Assembly (NCBI RefSeq): GCF_020736365.1
Contig: NZ_CP085988.1
Span: forward strand, 665,501-729,500
From: Clostridium sp. M62/1
GTDB lineage: Bacteria; Bacillota; Clostridia; Lachnospirales; Lachnospiraceae
Direction of reading: 5' to 3'
DNA: 64,000 nt
Numbering within the stretch: position 1 is the first letter of the stretch; every line of letters begins with the position of its first letter. The notes beneath the pieces are model-generated. The model was not told the DNA's origin and searched no databases. It saw nothing but the letters and a program-made list of their open reading frames with translations. Positions 17,115-25,196 of this stretch are shown in pieces. The position numbers and the translations under genes are program-made.

Positions 17115-18827
17115 ATGTCTAATTATCAGCGGCTAATATCATATATTTATACATACGAAGGCGGAATCAAGGGGAAAAACACAGGGTTCGCCAAGCTGGA
17201 GACGAGAAACGGCCAATGCCGCCTTACAGTCAATGTAAAGAAAATCTTTGTGGGCGGAAATCCGCTGGGCGTTTACCTTCTGTCAGGGGACGGAGAACTC
17301 AGAATAGGAACGCTTTTTGCCAGAAACGGAGCAGGAGAATTCCGGGCTGTTCTGGATGCCGGCAATGTGGAGGGAAGCCAGAAAACCCTGGAGGAATTTT
17401 ACGGGCTGACGATACATGACGTGGAGAGCGGCTGGCGGACCTATACAACCGTATGGGAGGATGCGGTGGCTCACGCTGCGGCTGTGGACCTGGCGGGAGT
17501 GACGGCTGAAAATGTGCAGAAAAGCAGGAGAGAAGAGGAAAACCAGAGCGCCAAGGTGCTGCCGGAGCTGGTTCTTCCGATTTCCGGGGAGATTGAAAAG
17601 GAGCTTGCCAGGGAGGCTGCCGCTGAGAGCAGGGGGGCAGAGCCGGGGCCGGAAGAGGGAGACGGGACTCAGGAAAGCGTTCAAAGAGAGGAGACAGATC
17701 CTTTCGCCGCAGGTGAGCGGGATTCGGTGAATGGTGAGAAAGATGCCGGGGGCAGTCCGGATGAGCCTGAAGATCAGACCGTACAGGAGACAGAGGGAGA
17801 GCCGGTGAGTCCAGGGGGGACAGAGGAGGATGAGGAAAAGGCAGAGAGTGTGCGGACCCAGGACGGCGGACAGACAGCAGAAGCCGGCGGGCCAGATGAA
17901 AAGTGTGAGGAGCAGGAGCATATCCGGAATGAGGAAGCGGCCGCGGCAAAGGGAGCAGACAGGGAGAAGGACGTAAGAAAAGAAGACGGTGAAATCGTGA
18001 GGCAGATGGAGGCTGCGCCTGAGCGGAGAGAGAGCAGAAACTATTCAGAGGAGTTCGTTGTCATGCCGGGCCGCCGGGCCGTCGGCCCGGCGGCGGGGGA
18101 GCTGCAGAGGGGGATCAGAGCCCGCCTGATTGGAAGATCCGTGCCTCCGGTCAGTGGAGCTCCTGTGATAAATAAAACTTCCGGGAAAGGCAGGGACAGT
18201 GCCAGGGAGCCTTTGGCAGAACAAAGGGAACAGGCTGCCTATGGAAGGCCCCGTTCCAGGAAAAGACCCCAGGAGAGTATGAGCGCGGGAGAATGGGCAA
18301 GACAGCTGAATGGAAAAGTGATATATGGAGTCGGAGCGGGAGCAGACCGGACTCAGGAATCCGGACAGACAGGCAGAGAAAGGGAGGAAAAGGGAAGCCA
18401 TACCCAGGAGGCGGAAGAATTTACGCCCCTTGAGCTGGAGGAGCCGGATATTCTGAGCCACCAGAGAATGTGGGCGAGACTTCGCAGAAAGTATCCGAAG
18501 ATTCTGGCTTTTGACTACGATGACGGCTGCGAAATCCTGACCATTAAGCCTCAGGATATCGGTCTGCTTCCGAGAGAGGTATGGGTGTTTGGAAACAACA
18601 GCTTTCTGCTTCACGGCTATTACAGCTACCGTTATCTGATTCTGGCCAGGCTGGAAAATCCGGATGGAGAGCCGAGGTATCTGCTGGGGGTCCCCGGCCA
18701 TTACCATCCAAATGAAAAATACATGGCCTCCATGTTTGGCTTCCCTGATTTCGTACTGTCGAAGAAGCAGCCATCCGGAGATGACTGCTTCGGGTACTGG
18801 TATACGGATATCCGTGTAGGTGAGTGA
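17115..18827 (+). CDS. Lineage-restricted protein with conserved ends and acidic linker (570 aa)
   Basis: The start at 17115 follows AAAGGAGTGATGGC. An ordered N-terminal domain (about 1-130) opens YQRLISYIYTYEGGIKGKNT; an acidic Glu/Gly/Asp-rich linker of about 310 residues follows; then a conserved C-terminal domain (about 450-570) with QRMWARLRRKYPKILAFDYD, ECY-like aromatic residues and FGYWYTDIRVGE. No signal peptide, membrane segment or catalytic motif is seen. I recall similar architecture as an unnamed (DUF) protein in Lachnospiraceae. The function is unknown. It has its own gap on both sides and converges with nrdG. Confidence 0.75.
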   Translation: MSNYQRLISYIYTYEGGIKGKNTGFAKLETRNGQCRLTVNVKKIFVGGNPLGVYLLSGDGELRIGTLFARNGAGEFRAVLDAGNVEGSQKTLEEFYGLTIHDVESGWRTYTTVWEDAVAHAAAVDLAGVTAENVQKSRREEENQSAKVLPELVLPISGEIEKELAREAAAESRGAEPGPEEGDGTQESVQREETDPFAAGERDSVNGEKDAGGSPDEPEDQTVQETEGEPVSPGGTEEDEEKAESVRTQDGGQTAEAGGPDEKCEEQEHIRNEEAAAAKGADREKDVRKEDGEIVRQMEAAPERRESRNYSEEFVVMPGRRAVGPAAGELQRGIRARLIGRSVPPVSGAPVINKTSGKGRDSAREPLAEQREQAAYGRPRSRKRPQESMSAGEWARQLNGKVIYGVGAGADRTQESGQTGREREEKGSHTQEAEEFTPLELEEPDILSHQRMWARLRRKYPKILAFDYDDGCEILTIKPQDIGLLPREVWVFGNNSFLLHGYYSYRYLILARLENPDGEPRYLLGVPGHYHPNEKYMASMFGFPDFVLSKKQPSGDDCFGYWYTDIRVGE

Positions 18828-18839
18828 GCAAAAGGTGCT

Positions 18840-19535
18840 TTAATAGTCAACGCCTCTGAGCTCCACATTTTCCACAAAGGGGCGCACAATGTCCATAAAA
18901 TGGAGAAGCTCCTCGCGGCTGCAGGCGGAAAACCCTGGAACGAGAACCTGCTCTGAATCCTTGTAGCTCTGCAGATAGTAGGCTCTGCAGCCCTGAATCC
19001 ATCTGCCGATATCGTAAAAGTCACTTTCTGAGTGAAGTTCTTTTACGACGGTGGTGCGGAATTCACAGGCGACAGAACCTGAGAGCAGAAAGGAGACGCT
19101 CTCCTCTATCTTTCCCATATCGATGCCCGGAAGGCCGGCTGCGGCTGCGTAATTGCCGTGGCCGGCCTTGATGTCCATGGCCACATAGTCGATCAGCCCT
19201 CTGCGGCAGAGATCCTTTAAAACATCAGGGCGGTAGCCGTTTGTATCCAGCTTGACAGACAGGCCGAGGCTTCGTATGCTGTGGATCAGCTTCTCGAGAT
19301 CAGGCTGAAGTGTGGGTTCTCCGCCTGTAATGCAGACTCCCTCCAGAAGCCCGGAGCGCTTTTTCAGAAAAGCCAGGACATCCTCCGGGTCAAAGGGATC
19401 CTCCCACGGACCGTTCACCAGATCTCCGTTGTGGCAGAATGGACAGCGGAAATTGCAGCCCCCCAAAAAAATCGTGGAGGCCACATGGCCCGGATAGTCG
19501 AGAAGAGTCGTTTTCTGTAAACCTGATATGATCAT
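18840..19535 (-). CDS. nrdG: Anaerobic ribonucleotide reductase activating protein (231 aa)
   Basis: Radical-SAM protein with the CxxxCxxC cluster motif CNFRCPFC near residue 27, LLDYPGH before it, and GGEPTLQPDLE and KLDTNGYRPDVL after it, as in clostridial NrdG/NrdG2 activases that generate the glycyl radical on NrdD using SAM. The start at 19535 (MIISGLQKTTLLDYPGH) is chosen over an in-frame start at 19652 because the extra 39 residues are unlike the family and GAGG precedes the ATG. No nrdD is nearby, so the partner must be elsewhere; a pyruvate-formate-lyase-type target is an alternative. Confidence 0.85.
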   Translation of the reverse strand: MIISGLQKTTLLDYPGHVASTIFLGGCNFRCPFCHNGDLVNGPWEDPFDPEDVLAFLKKRSGLLEGVCITGGEPTLQPDLEKLIHSIRSLGLSVKLDTNGYRPDVLKDLCRRGLIDYVAMDIKAGHGNYAAAAGLPGIDMGKIEESVSFLLSGSVACEFRTTVVKELHSESDFYDIGRWIQGCRAYYLQSYKDSEQVLVPGFSACSREELLHFMDIVRPFVENVELRGVDY

Positions 19536-20042
19536 GGCAGATACCTCGCTGATTTTGAAAGTTATGGCTGAGCACACCGGCAAATGCCCGTCTGGAGAGA
19601 GCGGTGGGCAGAACCTACCTGTAAGTATAAAGAAGAAGAGCCGGGATTGCAAGTTTCAGGCTGCGTGAGGCGTCAAAAGCCTGTCAGAGGCTTTCTGTCA
19701 GTTTTCTCTTCGGGCTTGCCAGAGAAACAGAGGATAGGATATAATGACTGCGAAGCAGTCATTATATCTGCGCATACCGGTTTCAGCATTTACTGCTGAA
19801 AGCCGGGCGCTAAATTCCGCCGGAGGCTGTCATATCCGAAGGATAGGATATAATGAGCGCAAGCGAGCGGCGAATGGCGATCACAGGCTGTGCCTGTGAT
19901 ATACTGGTACCATGCGCCAGGGCGGGGCTCTTCCATGTACCCCCCTTTTTTCCATGGCCGACCGGGAAAATGTGTCTGCGAAAGAGGCTGGACATACTGG
20001 GATGAGATCGCGGCCGGGAACCAAAACAGACAGGAGAGAAAG
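19536..20042. other. Intergenic region between divergent nrdG and tadA (507 bp)
   Basis: Dominated by a cluster of perfect hairpins (separate entry). No convincing protein-coding sequence is present; an in-frame extension of tadA back to 19890 lacks a ribosome-binding site and family similarity. A TATAAT-like string within the repeats (19740, 19850) has no good -35. Confidence 0.6.
19730..19905. repeat. Cluster of intergenic hairpins with a direct repeat
   Basis: Three perfect hairpins: GATATAATGACTGC/GCAGTCATTATATC (19738-19768, 3-nt loop), TTTCAGCA/TGCTGAAA (19781-19801) extended by CCGG pairs, and ATCACAGGC/GCCTGTGAT (19880-19900). The string GGATAGGATATAATGA occurs twice (about 19731 and 19841). 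The layout resembles a repetitive palindromic element. Confidence 0.65.
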
Positions 20043-20582
20043 ATGAGAAAGCTGACAGAAGATGAGCGGTATATGAGAGAGGCGGTCCGGCAGGCAAAGA
20101 AGGCCTGGGCTCTCGGGGAGGTGCCTATCGGATGTGTGATTGTACATAGAGGAAAGATAATCGGAAGGGGATATAACCGCCGCACCACAGACGGAAATGT
20201 TCTGGCCCATGCAGAGATACTGGCCATCCGAAAGGCGTGCCGGATCATAGGCGACTGGCGGCTGGAAGAATGCACCATGTATGTGACGCTGGAGCCCTGT
20301 CCCATGTGTGCCGGAGCCATCGTTCAGGCAAGGATTCCAAAGGTGGTGATCGGCTGTATGAATCCCAAGGCCGGCTGTGCCGGTTCTGTGCTGGATCTGC
20401 TCCACGAGGAGGGGTTTAACCACCAGGCAGAGACAGAGGTGGGAACTCTGGGGGAGGAGTGCTCCTCTATGCTGAAGGAATTTTTCAGGGAGCTGAGGGT
20501 CAAAGGGAAGGAGAAAAAGCGGCTTCTCCGGGAGGAGGCCGCTGAAGCAGAGGGACGGGAGAAACAGGAGCCGGCGGGCTGA
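20043..20582 (+). CDS. tadA: tRNA-specific adenosine deaminase TadA (179 aa)
   Basis: Cytidine/adenosine deaminase fold with the zinc and proton-shuttle motif LAHAEILAI and the second zinc motif EPCPMCAGA; VPIGCVIVHRGKIIGRGYN is typical of TadA. It makes inosine at the wobble position of tRNA-Arg(ACG). The start at 20043 follows AGGAGAGAA. The C-terminal 25 residues are a charged extension. The order tadA-SRP RNA-dnaX is conserved with Bacillus. Confidence 0.94.
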   Translation: MRKLTEDERYMREAVRQAKKAWALGEVPIGCVIVHRGKIIGRGYNRRTTDGNVLAHAEILAIRKACRIIGDWRLEECTMYVTLEPCPMCAGAIVQARIPKVVIGCMNPKAGCAGSVLDLLHEEGFNHQAETEVGTLGEECSSMLKEFFRELRVKGKEKKRLLREEAAEAEGREKQEPAG

Positions 20583-20623
20583 ACTCTTCCCGGAAGCGCT
20601 GCAAGTCCGGAAAAAACACGCCC

Positions 20624-20652
20624 TTGACAAAAATACATCCTCCATGTATACT
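20624..20652 (+). promoter_or_regulatory. SRP RNA promoter
   Basis: TTGACA (20624-20629), 17-bp spacer, TATACT (20647-20652): near-consensus, about 35 bp upstream of the mature RNA 5' end. Confidence 0.85.
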
Positions 20653-20687
20653 GAACTGGTTAATAAATCATAACTGTGTCATAAAGA

Positions 20688-20955
20688 TTCCGCACAGCCG
20701 GGAAGTTAGCGGTGTCCTGTACCTGCAATCCGCTATAGCAGGGGTGATATTCTGCCTCGGGTGCTTTTTTGCAGAGCTGCCCCCCGTAAGTGGCGTTGAA
20801 GCTTGGGTCTTACGCAATGGGAATCCATGAACCGTGTCAGGGCAGGAATGCAGCAGCACTAAGTGGAAACTCCTGTGTGCCGTGAGGGCGCCTGGGCCGA
20901 GTTAACTGCGAGGGTAACGTCTGTGAGGAGCATTCAAAGCAGAATGTGCGGATTA
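20688..20955 (+). ncRNA. ffs: Signal recognition particle RNA, large Gram-positive type
   Basis: The domain IV core (GTGTCAGGGCAGGAATGCAG followed by CAGCACTAAG), the Alu-domain segments and the GGGCGCCTGGGCCGAG stretch match clostridial scRNA. The ends pair (CCGCACA 20690-20696 with TGTGCGG 20945-20951). About 265 nt, like the 6S-type SRP RNA of Bacillus. It forms the SRP with Ffh for co-translational membrane targeting. Ends are approximate. Confidence 0.92.
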
Positions 20956-21020
20956 AAATAATTGACAGCTTTGTTTAAGAGCGGGAGAGCCTGCTCTGGA
21001 ATCTGAGAATGCAGAGATTA

Positions 21021-21060
21021 AGCCTTCGCGGCAGATTGCCGCGGAGGCTTTTCCTATTTT
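21021..21060 (+). terminator. Terminator downstream of SRP RNA
   Basis: AGCCTTCGCGGCA and TGCCGCGGAGGCT form a 13-bp stem with one mismatch and a GAT loop, followed by TTTTCCTATTTT. Confidence 0.85.
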
Positions 21061-21178
21061 GCCGGAAATTCTGTCTGGTTTTCTGCTCTGTCTGGTTTCC
21101 TGCTAGAGAAGAAAAGCTGCCGGCGCAGAAGACTGGCCTGTTAAGGTTTTCAGTAAGTTTTCCGTAAAGATTTTTTCC

Positions 21179-21207
21179 TTGCCCGCGGAAAAAGATTGTA
21201 TTATAAT
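21179..21207 (+). promoter_or_regulatory. Promoter for the phosphofructokinase gene
   Basis: TTGCCC (21179-21184), 17-bp spacer and TATAAT (21202-21207), about 75 bp before the start codon. Confidence 0.65.
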
Positions 21208-21281
21208 TACAAAATGGGTATAGTGTAACCTGAAATACCCATACAAAAGGATAGAAGTGAGAGCAGAAAGGGTGTGTCATT

Positions 21282-22364
21282 ATGAAACGAATTGGTATGC
21301 TTACCAGCGGCGGCGACTGCCAGAGCTTAAATGCTACCATGCGCGGCGTGGCGAAGGCACTTTATAAGACTTACGACGACGAGGTAGAAATCATCGGATT
21401 TGAAGACGGATATAAAGGACTGATGTATGCGGATTATCGGATTATGAAGCCTTCCGATTTTTCAGGAATTCTGACACAGGGGGGAACCATCCTCGGAACC
21501 TCCAGGCAGCCGTTTAAGCTCATGAGAACACCGGATGAGAATGGTCTTGACAAAGTGGCCTCCATGAAACACACCTATTATAAACTGAAGCTGGAATGTC
21601 TTGTGGTGCTCGGAGGAAACGGAAGCCAGAAGACTGCAAACCTGCTGAGGGAGGAAGGATTGAACGTCATCCACCTTCCAAAAACCATTGACAACGATCT
21701 CTGGGGAACGGACATGACCTTCGGATTTCAGAGCGCAGTCAATGTAGCCACAAACGCTATTGACTGCATTCATACAACTGCAGCATCCCACGGGCGGGTC
21801 TTTATCGTAGAGGTAATGGGCCACAAGGTCGGATGGCTGACGCTCCACGCGGGAATCGCCGGAGGAGCCGACATTATCCTGATCCCTGAAATCCCGTATG
21901 ATTTGGATGTAGTGGTGGATGCCATTAAGAAGAGGACGAAGGCCGGCAAGAATTTCACTATTCTGGCAGTTGCCGAGGGCGCCATCTCAAAGGAAGACGC
22001 GGCCCTCACAAAGAAAGAGCTGAAAGAGAAGAGAAAGACGGGACCGGTATACCCCTCTGTCGCCTATGAGCTGGGAGCAAAGATCACAGAAAAGACAGGC
22101 CAGGAGGTGCGCGTCACGGTTCCGGGGCATATGCAGAGAGGCGGCGAGCCCTGTCCTTATGACCGCGTGCTGTCCACCCGCCTGGGCGCATCCGCCGCAC
22201 AGCTGATAGAGAAGGGAGAATACGGCTACATGGTAGCGGTAAAGAACAACGGAATCGTCAAAGTTCCGCTGTCTGAAGCTGCAGGAAAGTTGAAAACTGT
22301 CGATCCGTCCTGCGACATGATCCGGGAGGCGAAGGCGGTGGGAATCAGCTTCGGCGATAAATAG
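21282..22364 (+). CDS. 6-phosphofructokinase (360 aa)
   Basis: PfkA fold with TSGGDCQSLNA at the N-terminus, GGNGSQKT, the catalytic PKTIDNDLWGTD, VEVMGHKVGW and VPGHMQRGGEPCPYDR. At the positions that separate ATP from PPi enzymes it has Gly (GGNGS) and Lys (PKTIDND), the combination reported for some ATP-using 'group III' enzymes; the usual Asp of GGDGS is Asn. Glycolytic fructose-6-phosphate kinase is the best call, and the phosphoryl donor needs testing. It has its own promoter and lies between the SRP RNA and dnaX. Confidence 0.9.
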   Translation: MKRIGMLTSGGDCQSLNATMRGVAKALYKTYDDEVEIIGFEDGYKGLMYADYRIMKPSDFSGILTQGGTILGTSRQPFKLMRTPDENGLDKVASMKHTYYKLKLECLVVLGGNGSQKTANLLREEGLNVIHLPKTIDNDLWGTDMTFGFQSAVNVATNAIDCIHTTAASHGRVFIVEVMGHKVGWLTLHAGIAGGADIILIPEIPYDLDVVVDAIKKRTKAGKNFTILAVAEGAISKEDAALTKKELKEKRKTGPVYPSVAYELGAKITEKTGQEVRVTVPGHMQRGGEPCPYDRVLSTRLGASAAQLIEKGEYGYMVAVKNNGIVKVPLSEAAGKLKTVDPSCDMIREAKAVGISFGDK

Positions 22365-22394
22365 ATCCATGAAAAAGTGAGGAGTTGAAAGGCC

Positions 22395-24062
22395 ATGTCC
22401 TATACAGCCCTTTACCGAAAATGGCGTCCTGTATCCTTCGGGGATGTAAAGGGGCAGGATCCCATTGTAAAGACACTGAAAAACCAGATAACATCAGGCC
22501 GCATCGGCCACGCCTACCTGTTCTGCGGCACAAGGGGAACGGGCAAGACGAGTATTGCGAAGATATTTGCCAGAGCGGTGAACTGTGAACATCCGGTGGA
22601 CGGCAGCCCGTGCAACGAGTGCGAGACCTGCCGCCATATTATGGAGGGCTCCTCCTTAAATGTGGTGGAGATAGACGCCGCGTCTAACAATGGCGTGGAA
22701 AATATCCGCGAAATCCGGGAGCAGGTACAGTATCCCCCCACAGAGGGGACATACAGGGTGTATATCATCGACGAGGTGCACATGCTGTCCATAGGAGCCT
22801 TTAATGCTCTGTTAAAGACACTGGAGGAGCCGCCGTCCTATGTGATTTTCATTCTTGCCACCACGGAGGTGCACAAAATTCCCATCACGATCCTGTCCAG
22901 GTGCCAGAGATATGACTTTAAGCGCATTTCTCTGGATACGATTGCCGACAGGCTCCGGGAACTGACAGAGGCAGAGCATATCGGAGTGGAGGAACGGGCC
23001 CTTCGGTATGTGGCGAAGGCGGCAGACGGCTCCATGAGAGACGCCCTTAGCCTTCTTGACCAGTGCGCGGCCTTTCATTTCGGGGAGACCCTGACCTATG
23101 ACAATGTTCTGGAGGTTTTGGGCGCTGTGGACAACAGCGTGTTTTCAGAGCTGTTCCGGGCCGCCGTGGAGGGGCGAACCAGGGACTGTATCTGCAGAAT
23201 AGAGGAGATTATCATCCAGGGGAGAGAGCTTTCCCAGTTTGTAAACGACTTTGTCTGGTATCTGCGGAATCTTCTGATTGTGCAGTCGGCAGACGATGCG
23301 GAGAATATGCTGGATATGTCCGCGGAAAATATCCGCCTTTTGAAGGAGGAGGCAGCCCTGGCAGACGCAGATACGCTGATGCGCTATATCAGGATTTTTT
23401 CAGAGCTTTCAGGGCAGATGCGGTATGCGAGCCAGAAACGGGTGCTTCTCGAGATTGCCTTTATTAAGCTGACCAGGCCTTCCATGGAGCAGAATTTTGA
23501 CTCTTTGCTCCAGCGAATTGCAGAGCTGGAAAACAGAATAAAGGAGATACCGTCTCCCCAGGAGCTGGCGGCTCTGGCAGCTGCCGGTCAGGCTGGTGCA
23601 GCAGACAGGATGAACGGCGCCATGGGAGCCGGCTTTGGAGGCGCCCCCGGCACAGACAGGGACGGAGCCGGTACAGGATCCGGCAAAGCAGGAGCAGACA
23701 GCCCGCCTGCTGAGACGGTGATTCTCCCCAAGGCCCAGTATGAAGATCTGATGATGATAAAGAAGGAGCTTGGGAAAATAGCCAGGCAGATGGGGGGATC
23801 GGTGCGTCTGGCCCTTCAGGAGGCCGTGCCAAGACCGTCCGGCGAAGGCTGCCTTTCCCTCGAATTCACGGATGTGAATTACTATACCATCGTGAACAGG
23901 GAGAATGTTCTGGCTGAGCTTCGCACTCTGGTGGAGCAGAACTATCAGAAGAGCATTGAGTTTAAGGCTCATCTCAGGGAAACGTCGGTCCCTGTCAATA
24001 CAGCCTATGTCAGCGAGGAGGATCTGGCTGTAATCCACTGCGAGGTGGAGGTGGAGCCTTAG
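22395..24062 (+). CDS. dnaX: DNA polymerase III subunit gamma/tau (555 aa)
   Basis: YRKWRPVSFGDVKGQD at the N-terminus, Walker A FCGTRGTGKTS, a zinc module with Cys residues (CEHPVD, CNECETCRH), the DEVHMLS Walker B and the SRC sensor (LSRCQRYDFKRI). Domain III follows and a Gly/Ala-rich linker (about 395-440) leads to a tau C-terminal domain. It is the clamp-loader ATPase. I see no A-rich slippery heptamer for a programmed short form. Confidence 0.95.
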   Translation: MSYTALYRKWRPVSFGDVKGQDPIVKTLKNQITSGRIGHAYLFCGTRGTGKTSIAKIFARAVNCEHPVDGSPCNECETCRHIMEGSSLNVVEIDAASNNGVENIREIREQVQYPPTEGTYRVYIIDEVHMLSIGAFNALLKTLEEPPSYVIFILATTEVHKIPITILSRCQRYDFKRISLDTIADRLRELTEAEHIGVEERALRYVAKAADGSMRDALSLLDQCAAFHFGETLTYDNVLEVLGAVDNSVFSELFRAAVEGRTRDCICRIEEIIIQGRELSQFVNDFVWYLRNLLIVQSADDAENMLDMSAENIRLLKEEAALADADTLMRYIRIFSELSGQMRYASQKRVLLEIAFIKLTRPSMEQNFDSLLQRIAELENRIKEIPSPQELAALAAAGQAGAADRMNGAMGAGFGGAPGTDRDGAGTGSGKAGADSPPAETVILPKAQYEDLMMIKKELGKIARQMGGSVRLALQEAVPRPSGEGCLSLEFTDVNYYTIVNRENVLAELRTLVEQNYQKSIEFKAHLRETSVPVNTAYVSEEDLAVIHCEVEVEP

Positions 24063-24187
24063 AGAGGCTGACGAAGAGACGGGAGAAAAGCATTTTGAAT
24101 CTGCAAAGTGCTGAACAAAATGCTGAAGATAAAATAAAACAGACAAAATATAAAAGACAGAAATTAAAAATCAGGAGGAAAAACACC

Positions 24188-24553
24188 ATGGCAAAGCGTG
24201 GCGGTTTCCCGGGAGGAATGCCCGGAAATATGACAAATTTGATGAAGCAGGCGCAGAGGATGCAGCGCCAAATGGAGGAGACAACCAAGGAGCTGGAGGA
24301 GAAGGAGTACACAGCGTCTGCGGGGGGCGGAGCCGTTACGGTTACAGTTTCCGGGAAAAAGGAAGTGCTCTCTGTGAAGCTCTCTCCGGAGGTTGTGGAT
24401 CCGGACGATATCGAGATGCTTGAGGATCTCATCGTGGCTGCTACGAATGAGGCATTCCGCCAGATGGAGGATGCCAGCTCTCAGGCTATGGCTAAGCTGA
24501 CAGGAGGTCTTGGCGGCCTGGGAGGCGGTCTCGGCGGAGGCTTCCCGTTCTAA
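24188..24553 (+). CDS. YbaB/EbfC nucleoid-associated protein (121 aa)
   Basis: Core [20 protein letters not shown] and [20 protein letters not shown] match the YbaB/EbfC DNA-binding family. The N-terminal Gly/Pro stretch and a Gly-rich tail are common in Firmicutes. The start at 24188 follows CAGGAGGAAAAAC; an in-frame ATG at 24095 is rejected. It sits between dnaX and recR as in nearly all bacteria. Confidence 0.93.
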   Translation: MAKRGGFPGGMPGNMTNLMKQAQRMQRQMEETTKELEEKEYTASAGGGAVTVTVSGKKEVLSVKLSPEVVDPDDIEMLEDLIVAATNEAFRQMEDASSQAMAKLTGGLGGLGGGLGGGFPF

Positions 24554-24554
24554 G

Positions 24555-25154
24555 ATGGATTACTACAGCAGTCAGATAACAAAATTGATTGAGGAGCTGT
24601 CAAAGCTGCCCGGAATCGGAAGCAAATCAGCTCAGCGCCTGGCCTTTCACATCATAAACATGCCGGCTGAGCAGGTTGAACGCCTTTCATCGGCTATCAC
24701 GGATGCCAAGAAAAATGTCCGTTACTGCCGGGAGTGCTTCACTTTGACAGACAAGGAGCTTTGTCCCATCTGCGAGAGCGCAAGGCGCGATCACGGCATC
24801 ATCATGGTAGTGGAGAATACGAGGGATTTGGCCGCATATGAGAAGACCGGAAAGTATGAGGGAGTTTACCACGTTCTGCACGGCGCTATATCTCCGATGC
24901 TGGGAATCGGACCCGGCGATATTAAGCTGAAGGAGCTGATGACCAGGCTGCAGAAGGAAGAGGTGAGGGAGGTAATCATTGCCACCAACTCAAGCCTTGA
25001 GGGAGAGACGACTGCCATGTATATCAGCAAGCTGATAAAGCCTACGGGGATCAAGGTGACTAGGATTGCCAGCGGTGTTCCCGTAGGCGGCGATCTGGAG
25101 TATATCGACGAGGTGACTCTGCTCAGGGCGCTGGAAGGCAGAACTGAGCTGTAA
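24555..25154 (+). CDS. recR: Recombination mediator RecR (199 aa)
   Basis: Helix-hairpin-helix [15 protein letters not shown], a Cys4 zinc finger ([16 protein letters not shown]), then a Toprim domain starting [14 protein letters not shown] with [12 protein letters not shown]. It acts with RecF and RecO to load RecA at gaps. The ATG lies one base after the ybaB stop, so the two are coupled. Confidence 0.96.
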   Translation: MDYYSSQITKLIEELSKLPGIGSKSAQRLAFHIINMPAEQVERLSSAITDAKKNVRYCRECFTLTDKELCPICESARRDHGIIMVVENTRDLAAYEKTGKYEGVYHVLHGAISPMLGIGPGDIKLKELMTRLQKEEVREVIIATNSSLEGETTAMYISKLIKPTGIKVTRIASGVPVGGDLEYIDEVTLLRALEGRTEL

Positions 25155-25196
25155 GTAGGAAAGCCTGCCTGTCAGGCGTTAGGAGATGCGAAAGAA

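Noticed and set aside
17283..17949. Two long minus-strand frames opposite the acidic-linker gene
   Set aside because: Shadows of the low-complexity Glu/Gly coding sequence on the plus strand; no ribosome-binding site, Pro/Leu-rich artefact translation.
19890..20042. N-terminal extension of tadA
   Set aside because: In frame but lies in the hairpin repeat region, has no ribosome-binding site and is absent from the family; the start at 20043 has AGGAGAGAA.
22395..24062. Programmed frameshift in dnaX
   Set aside because: No A6G-type slippery heptamer or following hairpin was found; one full-length product is assumed.
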